DNA of 38,041 nt from Brevundimonas sp. (GCF_016463295.1 NZ_JAEMRO010000015.1:1-38041); one strand, 5' to 3'. Numbered from the stretch's first letter, positions 18,581 to 30,141 are shown. The notes: generated from the letters alone by a model not told the origin. Program-made: numbers and translations.

Positions 18581-19779
18581 AGACCGTTCAGCACATCGCC
18601 GTCGTCGGGGCGGGCCCCTCCGGCCTGGCCTTCGCCCTCATGCAGGCGCGCGAAGGTCGCCGCGTCACCCTGTTCGAACGGTTCGAGGCGGCGGGGCCGG
18701 TCGGTGCGGGCTTCATGCTGCAACCCACCGGCCTGTCCGTCATGGACGACCTGGGCCTGACCCCGGCCATCACGCGACTGGCGCAACCCATCGACCACAT
18801 CTTCGGGCGGGAGGCGCGTCGCGGCCGGGTGGTTCTGGACGTCCGTTACAGCGACCTGCATCGCCCGCGTCAGGCCCTGGGCGTCCACCGCGCCGCCCTA
18901 TTTCAAGTTCTGCATGAAGCGGTGGTGGCGTCGGGTGTCGAGATCGTCACAGGCCGCCAGATGATCGCGGCCCACGCCGGTCGCCTGACCGACGGGGCGG
19001 GGCGTCAGACCTCTGCCTTCGATCTGATCGTGGACGCCTCCGGGGCCCGTTCGCGAATCGCGGCGGACCATGGCGCGCGGCCTCGCCCCCTCGCCTTCGG
19101 GGCCCTGTGGGGGACGGTGCCCTGGCCGGGGGCACCGTTCGACGAAACCGCGCTGCAACAGGTCTATCGCGGCGCGTCGAAGATGATCGGCGTCCTGCCC
19201 GTCGGCCGCCATCCGGGTTCGGACGATCGCCTGGCCACTTTCTTCTGGAGCCTGAAAACCCGGGACCATGCCGCCTGGCGTGCAAGCCGTCTGGAGCGAT
19301 GGAAGGATGAGGTCCGCAGTCTCTGGCCCGAAACCGCCTCAATCCTCGAAGGTATCCACGACCCGGACCAGATGACCCTGGCCCGCTATGGGCACCACAC
19401 TCTGTGGCGGCCCTTCGCTGACCGTCTGGCCATCATCGGCGATGCCGCCCATTCGACCAGCCCGCAGCTCGGTCAAGGCGTCAACATGGGTCTGCTGGAC
19501 GCCCAGGCCCTGACGGTGGCCCTGCGCGACCGCGACGACCTGTCATCCGCGCTCGCGACCTACGCCCGCAGCCGCCGCCTTCATCTCAGCCTTTATCAGG
19601 CCCTCAGCCTCGGCTTCACACCCTTCTATCAGGCGGACGGCCGGCTGCGCCCGTGGATCCGCGACCACATTCTGGGCCATGTCGCCCGCCTTCCACTGGC
19701 CCCGCGCCTGCTGGCGGCGACCGTCGCGGGCCTGCTACTCGACCCTCGACGGGAGGGAATGGGTCGAACGCCGCGCTGA
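18577..19779 (+). CDS. FAD-dependent monooxygenase with apparent CTG start
   Basis: A class A flavin monooxygenase of the UbiH/PHBH type, about 400 residues. The FAD-binding GAGPSG lies only 11 residues from a CTG codon at 18577, the DG-type motif DLIVDASGARSRI near residue 150, and GDAAHSTSPQLGQGVNMGLL from about 288. No ATG, GTG or TTG is in frame between the previous stop region and the FAD motif; the first ATG (18640) would delete the motif. The CTG overlaps the TGA of the upstream gene (CTGA), as coupled starts do. These enzymes hydroxylate aromatic or similar substrates with NAD(P)H and oxygen; the substrate is unknown. Confidence 0.85.
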   Translation: MKTVQHIAVVGAGPSGLAFALMQAREGRRVTLFERFEAAGPVGAGFMLQPTGLSVMDDLGLTPAITRLAQPIDHIFGREARRGRVVLDVRYSDLHRPRQALGVHRAALFQVLHEAVVASGVEIVTGRQMIAAHAGRLTDGAGRQTSAFDLIVDASGARSRIAADHGARPRPLAFGALWGTVPWPGAPFDETALQQVYRGASKMIGVLPVGRHPGSDDRLATFFWSLKTRDHAAWRASRLERWKDEVRSLWPETASILEGIHDPDQMTLARYGHHTLWRPFADRLAIIGDAAHSTSPQLGQGVNMGLLDAQALTVALRDRDDLSSALATYARSRRLHLSLYQALSLGFTPFYQADGRLRPWIRDHILGHVARLPLAPRLLAATVAGLLLDPRREGMGRTPR

Positions 19780-19829
19780 ACCTCACCGGTTTCGAGCCGT
19801 TGATGACGGCGAACAGTCCGGAGTTGCCC

Positions 19830-20582
19830 ATGCGTACCGTCCTCGCCGCCGCCTCGACCGCTCTTCTTCTGGCCGCTTGCGGCCAGGGCGCTGGCCCTTC
19901 TCAGGATGCTCCGCGCCCAGAGGATGCGTCCGGGTCAACCGATACTTCGACACAGCCCACCGGTGACGCGCCGCCCCTTTCGACTCCGGCTAGCCCACCC
20001 ACTGCGACCGATACCACCTCGGCCGAGGGTGAGCAGGGCAGCACCGCCGACTGGCGGCAGGTCGTGAGCGCCGCCGATGCCGCCAATCTGTCCCGGCTGG
20101 ACCAGGCCTGGCGCATGGCGCGCGCCGAGGCCGACGACAAGGGGTTCGCAGACGAGGTCACCGCCCTGGGGCCGCTCGTCGATCCCAATGCGGGTCAGGT
20201 AGGCCGCCTCCAGCCCGCACCGGGCACCTATCGTTGCCGCACCATCAAGATGGGGACCAAGAGCGAAGTTGGCCTCGCCTTTAATCCCTATGGCTATTTC
20301 CGATGCACGATCGAACTCACGCCCGGTGGCGACCTGATCCTGACCAAGATCACGGGTTCCCAGCGTACACGTGGCCTGCTCTATCCGGACACGGATCGTC
20401 GTCTGGTCTTCGTCGGAGCCCAGGCCTGGGGCATGGATGAGACCGGCTTTCCTCGCTACGGCCAGATGCCGGAACGCGACCAGGTCGGTGCCTTCGAGCG
20501 TATCGGCCCCAACCGCTGGCGCCTGGTCATCCCCTGGCCGCGCGTGGAATCGAAGCTGGAAATTCTCGAACTGGTGCGGTGA
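19830..20582 (+). CDS. DUF4893 lipoprotein (second copy)
   Basis: A 250-residue protein with a clear lipoprotein signal (MRTVLAAASTALLLAACG) and a Thr, Ser and Pro-rich linker of some 65 residues. The DUF4893 core repeats the pattern of the first copy: DWRQVVSAADAANLSRLDQAW, LVDPNAG, APGTYRCRTIKMG, then TGSQRTRGLLYPDTDRRLVF and IGPNRWRLVIPWPRVESKLE. The start has GGAG 6 bases upstream. It follows the FAD monooxygenase on the same strand after about 50 bp, so the two lipoproteins and the enzyme may form one operon. Function unknown. Confidence 0.85.
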   Translation: MRTVLAAASTALLLAACGQGAGPSQDAPRPEDASGSTDTSTQPTGDAPPLSTPASPPTATDTTSAEGEQGSTADWRQVVSAADAANLSRLDQAWRMARAEADDKGFADEVTALGPLVDPNAGQVGRLQPAPGTYRCRTIKMGTKSEVGLAFNPYGYFRCTIELTPGGDLILTKITGSQRTRGLLYPDTDRRLVFVGAQAWGMDETGFPRYGQMPERDQVGAFERIGPNRWRLVIPWPRVESKLEILELVR

Positions 20583-20585
20583 CCG

Positions 20586-22256
20586 TCAGACCTTCGTCAG
20601 CCGCAGGTCGTGATAGTCATAGCTGAAGTCAGCGTCCGGACTGACGGCCTTCATCGTGGCCGAGACGGGCATGCCGTTCTCGAGCTTGAAGGTGATGAAG
20701 GCGTCCTCCTCGCGCTTGTCGATGAAACGAGTCCGCAGGGTGTCGCCGTCATAGGCTTCCAGCGGTCCGTTCAGCGCCGACGTGCGCGAGAACTTCAGCC
20801 CCAGTTGCCTGAACGCCGTCCGGCCGCGCGGACCTCGCACCATGGCCGAGCTCAGCGTGATCTCGATATCGCCATACCAAGGATCGCGCCATGTCCCGAC
20901 ATAGGCCTCCAGCGGCAGCGACGGCGGTGCCCCTGCCGCCTGTTTGGCATCAATCTCCGCGGCGGCGGCGATGGACTTGACGTCCCCCTCGGCGCGCAGG
21001 CGGGCGCTGTCGGCGATCCAGTCGAAGGCGGGGAAAGCCCGGTCCTGACCCAGGATGATGTCGATGATCCCGCTGCGCAGAGCCCTCAGCAGGAAACTCT
21101 CTTCCGCATTGGTGAAATAGGAAAAGCCGGTCATGCGCCCGGGCAGCAGGACGGTCCCGGAGATGTAACCGGGTGCCCCGCCACCGTGGGTGATCATCCG
21201 CTCGCCGCGATAGTCCATCACCTGCCAGCCCATGGCATAGGTGGCAGCGATCGCGCGTCCCGGCATGTCCGGCGTCGGCCCGCCCGAGTTGGAGATGATG
21301 ATGTTGGGCTTCCACATCTCCTCGGCCCGCGCCTCGGCATACAGGCGCGTCCCGTCCGGCAGGGCACCCTTGTTCAACTGCACCGAAATCCACTTCGCCC
21401 AGTCCACGGGGTTGGTGACGAAGCCACCTGCTGCCCCGGCCGCAGTCCAGTTCCACACCTCCTGGATCGACTGGCCGATGACCTGGGTCTCGCCCTGATA
21501 GCGCAGCGGCGGCCCGATCCGGCCATGCGGCAGGGCCGAGACCGCCGGGTCCGCGCCCGCCATCACCGGCAGGGTCTCGGTCATGCCCAGACGGTCCAGG
21601 ATGCGCGTCTGGACGAAATCCTCCCACGCCATGCCCGACGCCGCCGCGACGACCTCGCCCGCCACCACGAACATCAGGTTGCAGTAGTTGTAGCCGGCGC
21701 GGAACGCCCCCTCAATCGGCACATGCGGCACCGCCGCCATGATCTCCGCCCGCGTCCGGTCGCTGTTGGGCCAGAACAGCAGGTCGCCTGCGCCCAGGCC
21801 GAACCCGATCCGGTGACTGACCAGATCGCGCACCGTCACCATGTCGTTCAGTTCGGGCTTGGATAGCGCAAAGCCGGGCAGATAGGTCCGCACCGGCTCG
21901 TCCCACTTCACCTTGCCCTCATCCACCAGGATGGCCAGGGCCGCACAGGTCACCGCCTTGGTGTTGGAGGCAATGGCAAAGCGGGTGTGTTCGTCGATGG
22001 GCCGGGCATCACCCTTCCTGCGCACGCCATAGCCTCGGGTCAGGGCCGTTTGCCCGTCGGCAACCAGGGCCACCGACACCGCCGACTGATCCGGAAACGC
22101 CGCCATCGCCCGTTTGACGAACCCGTCGACCTGCTCGGCCAGTGACGCGCCGTCATGGGCCGCCGCCTGCGCCCAGGATCGCGCGGGCAGGATCGCGGCG
22201 GTGGCGGCACCCATGGAGGCGAACAGGGTGGTCCGGCGGGTGGGGCGTATGGACAT
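20586..22256 (-). CDS. Serine hydrolase, class C beta-lactamase-like
   Basis: A protein of 556 residues of the beta-lactamase/transpeptidase-like group. The start at 22256 has GGAG 6 bases upstream; two earlier in-frame ATGs exist. A twin-arginine-like signal (RPTRRTTLFASMG) and cleavage near SWAQ suggest export. The active-site motifs are SNTK at about 97–100 (nucleophile Ser and Lys), YCN, and HGG in place of KTG. A C-terminal DUF3471-type domain starts near YVGTWRDPWYGD. Such proteins often act as esterases or D-aminopeptidases; beta-lactam hydrolysis is not implied. It is convergent with the DUF4893 gene. Confidence 0.9.
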   Translation of the reverse strand: MSIRPTRRTTLFASMGAATAAILPARSWAQAAAHDGASLAEQVDGFVKRAMAAFPDQSAVSVALVADGQTALTRGYGVRRKGDARPIDEHTRFAIASNTKAVTCAALAILVDEGKVKWDEPVRTYLPGFALSKPELNDMVTVRDLVSHRIGFGLGAGDLLFWPNSDRTRAEIMAAVPHVPIEGAFRAGYNYCNLMFVVAGEVVAAASGMAWEDFVQTRILDRLGMTETLPVMAGADPAVSALPHGRIGPPLRYQGETQVIGQSIQEVWNWTAAGAAGGFVTNPVDWAKWISVQLNKGALPDGTRLYAEARAEEMWKPNIIISNSGGPTPDMPGRAIAATYAMGWQVMDYRGERMITHGGGAPGYISGTVLLPGRMTGFSYFTNAEESFLLRALRSGIIDIILGQDRAFPAFDWIADSARLRAEGDVKSIAAAAEIDAKQAAGAPPSLPLEAYVGTWRDPWYGDIEITLSSAMVRGPRGRTAFRQLGLKFSRTSALNGPLEAYDGDTLRTRFIDKREEDAFITFKLENGMPVSATMKAVSPDADFSYDYHDLRLTKV

Positions 22257-22490
22257 CGACATCTCCGGCATGGGCTCGAACCAGACCTAGCCCGACAGCC
22301 TGGTCGACACCAGCGCCGCTGGCCTTTGGTCTGTTTGGATCAGCACAAGTATAGATGACCGTTCTGTAATGTTCGGCCTTGTCTTTTCCTGCCCTGATCA
22401 TGACGAAGAAGTAACTCGCAACGCGGTCAAGGACGCTTTACGTCAGCCGCAATGACACCGTGTTACGTGACCGGTGCGAGGGGATTTCTC

Positions 22491-24800
22491 ATGACGTCGT
22501 TCAAATTCCTGCTGCTGGCCGGCACGGCCCTGGCGGCTTCGTCGGGCGTAGCCGTCGCCCAGACCGCGCCTGCGCCCCAGGCTCAGACTCAGACCCAACA
22601 GCGCCCTGCCGCCCAGACGCCTGCCCAGACGCCTGCTCCCGCAACCAGCCAGACGCCGGCGCCTCAGCAGGCCCCGGCACCGGCTGAGGAGGAAAAGGAA
22701 GATGAGGCCTCGGCCCTGTCCGAGGTCGTCGTCACCGCCCGCCCGAACGAGGTCCGCACCTCCATCGATTCCACCAGCTACAGCCTGGCCAACGATCTGC
22801 AGGCGACCACCGGCACCCTGGCCGACGCGCTGCGCAATGTGCCGTCGGTCGAGGTCGATCCCGACGGCAACGTCAGCCTGCGCGGCGACAGCAATGTCAC
22901 CATTCTGGTCGACGGTCGCCCCTCGACCCAGTTCAACGGCCCCAGCCGCGGCCAGATGATCCAGCAAATCCCGGCAGACCAGTATGCCCGCGTCGAGGTC
23001 ATGACCAACCCGTCCGCCGCCTACAGCCCCGAGGGCTCCGGCGGGGTCATCAACCTGATCACCAAGCCCACAACCGTCCGCCCGAGCCAGACCACCACCG
23101 GCTCCATCCGCGCCAACATCGGCGATGCCGGGCGTTACAACCTGGGGGCCAGCGTCGCCCATGTGAACGGCAAGCTGACCCTGTCGGCCGACGCCGGCGT
23201 GCGCCATGACGGCTATGTCGCCGAGGTGAACCGCCTGCGCGAGCGGCTGGACACCGGTTCGAACCAGTTCCTGGAATCGCGCACGACGTCCCAGGTCGAT
23301 GGCGCATCCGACAATTTCTACGTCCGCCTGGCCGCCGAATACAATCTGGATACTCAGACCCAGCTGGTGGCCGAGCTGCGCCACACCGATGTCGACGCCG
23401 GTGGCGATTCCGTCGAACTGTTCGAGGCGGATGCCGCCGGCGGAGGGCTCGCCTCCAGCTATCGCCGCACATCCGACGGCGGTTTCGAGGGTCAGTTCTC
23501 GGGTGCGACCGCGCGCGTCGTCCGCCGTTTCGGCAGCGAGCCCGGCCACGACTGGACCAATGAGATCCGCTACGATCGCAACCGGTTCCAGTTCGGCGGC
23601 GACACCTTCACGGACCAGATCTTCCCCGCCGCCACGCCCTTCTTCGAACTGATCGACAACCAGAACGAACAGGACCAGATCGGCATCACCAGCGCCTATG
23701 TCCGCCCCATGTCCAACGGCGGGCGCCTGCGGCTGGGCTATGAGCTGCAAGCGACCATGCTGGAGCTGGACAATTCGGTGGCCCGCGGCACCGACCGGGC
23801 GGCCCTGACGCCGGACCCGACCGTGTCCAACATGTTCAACGTCGACCAGACGGTGCACGCCGTCTACGCCACCTATGAGCGGCCGTTCGGCGAGAAGCTG
23901 TCTGCCCAGTTCGGCCTGCGGCTGGAACAGGCCAATCTGGACCTGGATCAGATCACCTCCAACATCCAGACGTCCCAGGACTATTTCCGTGCCTATCCGA
24001 CCGGCCACGTCTCCTATCAGCTGGACGACACCCAGACCCTGCGCGCCAGCTACAGCCGCCGCATCCAGCGGCCTCAGCCCGGCGATCTGAACCCCTTCCT
24101 GACCTATGGTGACCTGCAGAACGTCCGCTCGGGCAACCCCGACCTGCTGCCCCAGGAAACCGACTCCTTCGAGTTCAGTTGGCAGAAGCGGGTGCAGCAG
24201 ACCTTCTATCAGGCCACCCTCTACTATCGCGACACCCAGGACGCCTTCACCCAGGTGACCAGCGACATCGGCAACAATGTCTTCCTGACCCGTCCCGAAA
24301 ACCTGGGCTCCAGCCGCTCGACGGGTCTGGAACTGGTGGCCAACGGGGCCCTGCACCCGACCCTGCGCTACAACGCCAGCGTCAATGTCTATCGTCAGGA
24401 GATCGACGCGGCGGGCATCCCCGGCGGCGTGGATTCCGAGGGCGAAAGCGTTTCGGGCCGCCTGTCCCTGAACTGGCAGCCGACCCAGGCCGACTTCGTC
24501 CAGCTGTCTGGCATCTGGACCGGCGATCAGCTGCTGGCCCAAGGCACGCGGGAGCAGTCGACGCTGGTCAACTTCGGCTACCGCCGCAAGCTCAGCCAGG
24601 ACTGGTCCCTGCAGATGACGGTGCGCGACGTGTTCGACGACTTCGGCTCGACCACCACCCTGTCGACCCCGACCTTCCGGGACCGGACGGACCAGACCTT
24701 CGGCGGGCGCGCGGCCTATATCGGCCTGACCTGGAATTTCGGCGGCGGCCAGCGTCGTCCCGAACAGTTCGACTTCGCCCCGCCCGCCACGGGGGGCTGA
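22491..24800 (+). CDS. TonB-dependent outer-membrane receptor (OMP beta-barrel type)
   Basis: A receptor of 769 residues; the ATG at 22491 has GAGGGG upstream and begins the signal peptide (ending at AVAQ). About 60 residues rich in Gln, Pro, Ala and Thr follow, then a TonB-box-like SEVVVTARPNE and a plug with DGNVSLRGDSNVTILVDGRP and EGSGGVINLITKP. The barrel runs from about residue 190 to GLTWNFGGG; it is followed by a tail of some 17 residues that does not end in an aromatic residue, unlike the first receptor. The ligand is unknown. It is divergent from the serine hydrolase across 234 bp. Confidence 0.92.
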   Translation: MTSFKFLLLAGTALAASSGVAVAQTAPAPQAQTQTQQRPAAQTPAQTPAPATSQTPAPQQAPAPAEEEKEDEASALSEVVVTARPNEVRTSIDSTSYSLANDLQATTGTLADALRNVPSVEVDPDGNVSLRGDSNVTILVDGRPSTQFNGPSRGQMIQQIPADQYARVEVMTNPSAAYSPEGSGGVINLITKPTTVRPSQTTTGSIRANIGDAGRYNLGASVAHVNGKLTLSADAGVRHDGYVAEVNRLRERLDTGSNQFLESRTTSQVDGASDNFYVRLAAEYNLDTQTQLVAELRHTDVDAGGDSVELFEADAAGGGLASSYRRTSDGGFEGQFSGATARVVRRFGSEPGHDWTNEIRYDRNRFQFGGDTFTDQIFPAATPFFELIDNQNEQDQIGITSAYVRPMSNGGRLRLGYELQATMLELDNSVARGTDRAALTPDPTVSNMFNVDQTVHAVYATYERPFGEKLSAQFGLRLEQANLDLDQITSNIQTSQDYFRAYPTGHVSYQLDDTQTLRASYSRRIQRPQPGDLNPFLTYGDLQNVRSGNPDLLPQETDSFEFSWQKRVQQTFYQATLYYRDTQDAFTQVTSDIGNNVFLTRPENLGSSRSTGLELVANGALHPTLRYNASVNVYRQEIDAAGIPGGVDSEGESVSGRLSLNWQPTQADFVQLSGIWTGDQLLAQGTREQSTLVNFGYRRKLSQDWSLQMTVRDVFDDFGSTTTLSTPTFRDRTDQTFGGRAAYIGLTWNFGGGQRRPEQFDFAPPATGG

Positions 24801-24819
24801 CGTCAGCCGGGCGCGGGCC

Positions 24820-25461
24820 TCAGGTCCGCGTCTCCCAGGCCAGCCAGGCGGCGACCACGACCAAGCCCCCGGCCATGACCGCGCGCATGGCGGGTCCCTG
24901 CATCCGCCGCAGGATCACCCCTGCCGCACCGGCGCCGCCCAGCACGATCAGGCTGTGCACCAGCACGGCCACGGCCAGATGCAGGCTGCCCAGCGTCAGG
25001 GCCTGCGTCAGGGGCGCGCCGTGCCCCGGCCGCATGAAGGTCGGCAGCAGCGCCACATAGAAGACCGCCGCCTTGGGGTTCAGCAGATTGCCCGCCAGAC
25101 CGCGCAGGAAAAGCCCGCGCAGGGTCCGCACGTCCGGGTTCGAATCGGTGGCTTCCGCCTCGCGCCAGGCCTCCCACGCCAGCCACAGCAGGAACAGCAC
25201 CCCCGCCCAGCGCAGGGCCTGATACAGCGGCGGCCAGGCGGCAAAGACCTGCGTCAGACCAAAGGCCGCCGCCACCATCCATATCGCCAGCCCCAGCGTC
25301 ACCCCCGCCACCGCCGCGAACCCGGCCAGCCGCCCGCGCGCCACCGACACCAGCGCCAGCCACCCCATGTTCGGCCCCGGAGTCAGCTCGATCAGGGCCA
25401 CGGCCAGCAGGAAGGGGCCGATGACGGCCGGGTCGACGGGCCATGCGGAATGCGGGATCAC
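24820..25461 (-). CDS. LysE/RhtB-family exporter
   Basis: A 213-residue membrane protein with about six helices and the family signature [14 protein letters not shown] near residues 26–39. A second typical block is [17 protein letters not shown] near residue 125. Members export amino acids or homoserine lactones; the substrate cannot be told here. An overlapping frame (24803–25444) on the same strand has no such features and is a shadow. The gene ends tail to tail with the TonB receptor, 19 bp away. Confidence 0.9.
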   Translation of the reverse strand: MIPHSAWPVDPAVIGPFLLAVALIELTPGPNMGWLALVSVARGRLAGFAAVAGVTLGLAIWMVAAAFGLTQVFAAWPPLYQALRWAGVLFLLWLAWEAWREAEATDSNPDVRTLRGLFLRGLAGNLLNPKAAVFYVALLPTFMRPGHGAPLTQALTLGSLHLAVAVLVHSLIVLGGAGAAGVILRRMQGPAMRAVMAGGLVVVAAWLAWETRT

Positions 25462-25540
25462 GGGCGGCCTCCTCTGGCGATCAGCCTAGGCTGCGCCCGT
25501 CCGCCGCGACAGTCCCGATCGTGACCTGCGCCGCCCCCTT

Positions 25541-25560
25541 GTGTGACCCGATCGTCACAC
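25541..25560. promoter_or_regulatory. Perfect inverted repeat upstream of clpB
   Basis: GTGTGAC (25541–25547) and GTCACAC (25554–25560) flank a 6-base centre. The site is 75–95 bp before the clpB start and about 80 bp upstream of the divergent LysE gene. The word CCCGATCGT in its centre also occurs some 30 bp to the left. It may be a regulator site; a heat-shock promoter could not be assigned with confidence. Confidence 0.4.
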
Positions 25561-25634
25561 CCACCTCGATCACAGCGGCGCGTCGCTCGATGGAGGGCGG
25601 GCCGGACCACATCCGCCTGTCCAAGGGGACCCAC

Positions 25635-28223
<2,589 letters not shown>

Positions 28224-28244
28224 GGCAAGACGCGCCATCATAAG

Positions 28245-28287
28245 CTCAAGCAGGGGCTTGAGAAAATTCGCTTTCAGCATGCAATAG
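28245..28287 (+). promoter_or_regulatory. Candidate promoter and operator of the ATPase–synthetase unit
   Basis: A perfect 7-bp inverted repeat (CTCAAGC at 28245–28251, GCTTGAG at 28256–28262) with a 4-base loop overlaps a possible minus-35 box TTGAGA (28258–28263), 18 bp before CAATAG (28282–28287). No T-run follows, so it does not look like a clpB terminator. An operator for self-repression would fit, but this is inference. Confidence 0.35.
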
Positions 28288-28373
28288 TTAGGACGACAAA
28301 ACGTGACCGAATCGCTCGTTGAAATCCAACGACATCGCGCCGAGGTTGCTTTGACAACATTCAGGGCGAAAAA

Positions 28374-29477
28374 GTGAAAATAGTCACAATTTTCAATAAC
28401 AAAGGCGGTGTTGGCAAGACAACACTGAGCTTCCACTTGGCCCATGCCCTAGGAGAGATGGGAAAAAAGGTGCTGATGATTGACCTCGATCCTCAGTGCA
28501 ATCTGACGATATATTCGCTTTCAATGGAAGATGTTCACAAAGTATGGGCTCCAGAAGACGCTTTTATCGATGATTTCCAATCGGCCAGAAACAGCATATC
28601 AACACAAGAGTTTGACCGTCTTGTTGATGATTTGAGGTCCGTACACTTTATTCTAAAACCCACAGAAGATGGTACCGCAGAACTCGATCAACTTCCTCAG
28701 CCTATAGAGCTTGGAAAAGGCGTCGATTTGATACCAGGCAGGCTTACGTTACATTTGTATGAGGCTAAGGTAGGAGAAAGGTGGAGCGGTGTTTATCAAG
28801 GTGATCCCTTATCGATCAGAACCGCAACTCGTATTCGTTCAGTTGCACGTGAGTACGCCGATAGATACGGTTACGACTATGTGTTGTTTGATACATCACC
28901 CAGCCTAGGCGCTCTAAATAAAAGCCTTCTCTCTTTGGCAGATGGGTTCATCATACCGTGCTCGCCTGATCTTTTTTCTCTGTATGGAATCCGAAATATC
29001 GGTAGCGCTTTAAAGACTTGGCGGTCTCAGTTCGAGACGATTTTCCACTTTCTTTCTGATTCCAAGCGCAGTGAGTTTCCATCACGCTTTGTAGAATTTT
29101 TGGGTTATACGATCTACAATGCAAAAAAATACAGTGGTTCTGGTAATTCTTTGAACATCGCTCAAGCCCATTTTCACTACGCCGAAAGAATCCCGGAAAC
29201 TATCGAAACTTATATCGCCGAAAGCAGCAGAACCAAGGTTGGTATGCCAACTCTTAGAAAGGCTATTGGCGGTATGTCTGTGATACACACTCACAATACA
29301 CTTCCAAGCATGGCCCAAAAATATACAGAGCCAATGTGGAAGCTGCCTAGTCTTATTGTCGAGCCCGAAGACAGAAATACGATTATGGGTAATCGAAAAA
29401 TCTACGAAGACACGAAGGCGGCGTATATTGAGTTCGCCGAGGATTTCGTCAGGCGGGCAGAGGCGCTCGATGACTGA
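28374..29477 (+). CDS. ParA/MinD-like P-loop ATPase of a two-gene island
   Basis: A 367-residue ATPase of the ParA/MinD/Soj class, longer than usual plasmid ParA. The deviant Walker A is KGGVGKTT (K10 and K15), the switch region DLDPQCN holds D37 and D39, and the Walker B-like DTSPSLG has D173. Residues 50–120 and 240–300 are insertions relative to short ParA proteins. The start is GTG at 28374, needed to keep Walker A. No parB or parS is nearby, so DNA partition is unlikely. It overlaps the RelA/SpoT-type gene by 8 bp. Base and codon use are AT-richer than the flanks, pointing to transfer. Confidence 0.9.
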   Translation: MKIVTIFNNKGGVGKTTLSFHLAHALGEMGKKVLMIDLDPQCNLTIYSLSMEDVHKVWAPEDAFIDDFQSARNSISTQEFDRLVDDLRSVHFILKPTEDGTAELDQLPQPIELGKGVDLIPGRLTLHLYEAKVGERWSGVYQGDPLSIRTATRIRSVAREYADRYGYDYVLFDTSPSLGALNKSLLSLADGFIIPCSPDLFSLYGIRNIGSALKTWRSQFETIFHFLSDSKRSEFPSRFVEFLGYTIYNAKKYSGSGNSLNIAQAHFHYAERIPETIETYIAESSRTKVGMPTLRKAIGGMSVIHTHNTLPSMAQKYTEPMWKLPSLIVEPEDRNTIMGNRKIYEDTKAAYIEFAEDFVRRAEALDD

Positions 29478-30120
29478 AGCCGCAATTGAACTTTATAACG
29501 ATTACAAGCACGACTTTCGCATATTTATGGATGGCGTTGTTGGTTACATTGGTGCGCACCCCAAGCTCGTAGGAAAGGGTGGTGCAGTTCACTCTACTCG
29601 ACATCGCTTAAAGGATGCCGACAGCCTCAGACATAAAATCGCGAGGAAGGCGGCCGAGGGCCGAACCGTTGACGAGACAAACATATTCGACGAGATTACG
29701 GATCTAGCGGGTGTGCGTGTGCTTCATTTATTTCAGCACAGCTTTGCCGAGATAGATGCAGTAATTCGCTCGAGAGTACAATCTGGTGACTGGTGCCTGG
29801 GCGAGAAACCGCGAGCCTACACATGGGACCCGGAAGCTGCTGCGTTCTTTTCGAACTTTGACGTAGACGTGAGACATAAGCCGACGTCCTATACCAGCGT
29901 GCACTATCTTCTAAAGCCGAGAGCAGACTCGCTTGTGTGCTGTGAAGTTCAAGTACGAACTCTCTTCGAAGAGATCTGGGGTGAAGTTGATCACCAGATG
30001 AATTACCCTGATCCTACTGATAGCTTGGCATGCCGCGAGCAGATTTTAGTCCTTTCAAAGTTAGTGGGTGCCGGCAGCCGCCTTTTGGACGCGCTTCATC
30101 GCGTGAAGTCTGAAATATAA
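29470..30120 (+). CDS. RelA/SpoT-type nucleotidyltransferase (small alarmone synthetase-like)
   Basis: A 216-residue protein consisting mainly of one synthetase domain and no hydrolase (HD) domain. Catalytic-type motifs are visible: R46 and K48 with K56 and R59/K60 in STRHRLKDADSLRHKIARK, D78 in DLAGVRVL, YTSVH (141–145) for the base, and EVQVRT (159–164) with E159, followed by DHQ near 175. It could make (p)ppGpp or ppApp-type nucleotides, or modify tRNA as toxic small synthetases do. It has GAGG 6 bases before the ATG and overlaps the ATPase gene by 8 bp, so the two are translationally coupled. Partner and target are unknown. Confidence 0.88.
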   Translation: MTEAAIELYNDYKHDFRIFMDGVVGYIGAHPKLVGKGGAVHSTRHRLKDADSLRHKIARKAAEGRTVDETNIFDEITDLAGVRVLHLFQHSFAEIDAVIRSRVQSGDWCLGEKPRAYTWDPEAAAFFSNFDVDVRHKPTSYTSVHYLLKPRADSLVCCEVQVRTLFEEIWGEVDHQMNYPDPTDSLACREQILVLSKLVGAGSRLLDALHRVKSEI

Positions 30121-30141
30121 ACCAACTGCAAGGTAGATTTC

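Noticed and set aside
20586..22256. True beta-lactamase resistance gene
   Set aside because: The motifs fit the broad serine hydrolase group, with HGG instead of KTG and a DUF3471-type domain, so antibiotic hydrolysis is not supported.
22456..22476. CACCG–CGGTG inverted repeat before the second TonB receptor
   Set aside because: The arms are only 5 bp and GC-rich, so chance is likely in this genome.
22443..24542. A 699-codon minus-strand frame opposite the second TonB receptor
   Set aside because: Its composition (many Gly, Val, Asp, Leu and Gln with no motifs) is that of a shadow of the receptor gene.
24803..25444. Alternative minus-strand frame over the LysE exporter
   Set aside because: It lacks membrane segments and the TPGPN signature found in the frame at 24820–25461.
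28245..28262. Terminator of clpB
   Set aside because: The hairpin is only 7 bp and no T-run follows on either strand.
28374..29477. Plasmid or chromosome partition locus (parAB)
   Set aside because: No ParB, no parS-like repeats and no replication gene are present; the only partner is the RelA/SpoT-type gene.
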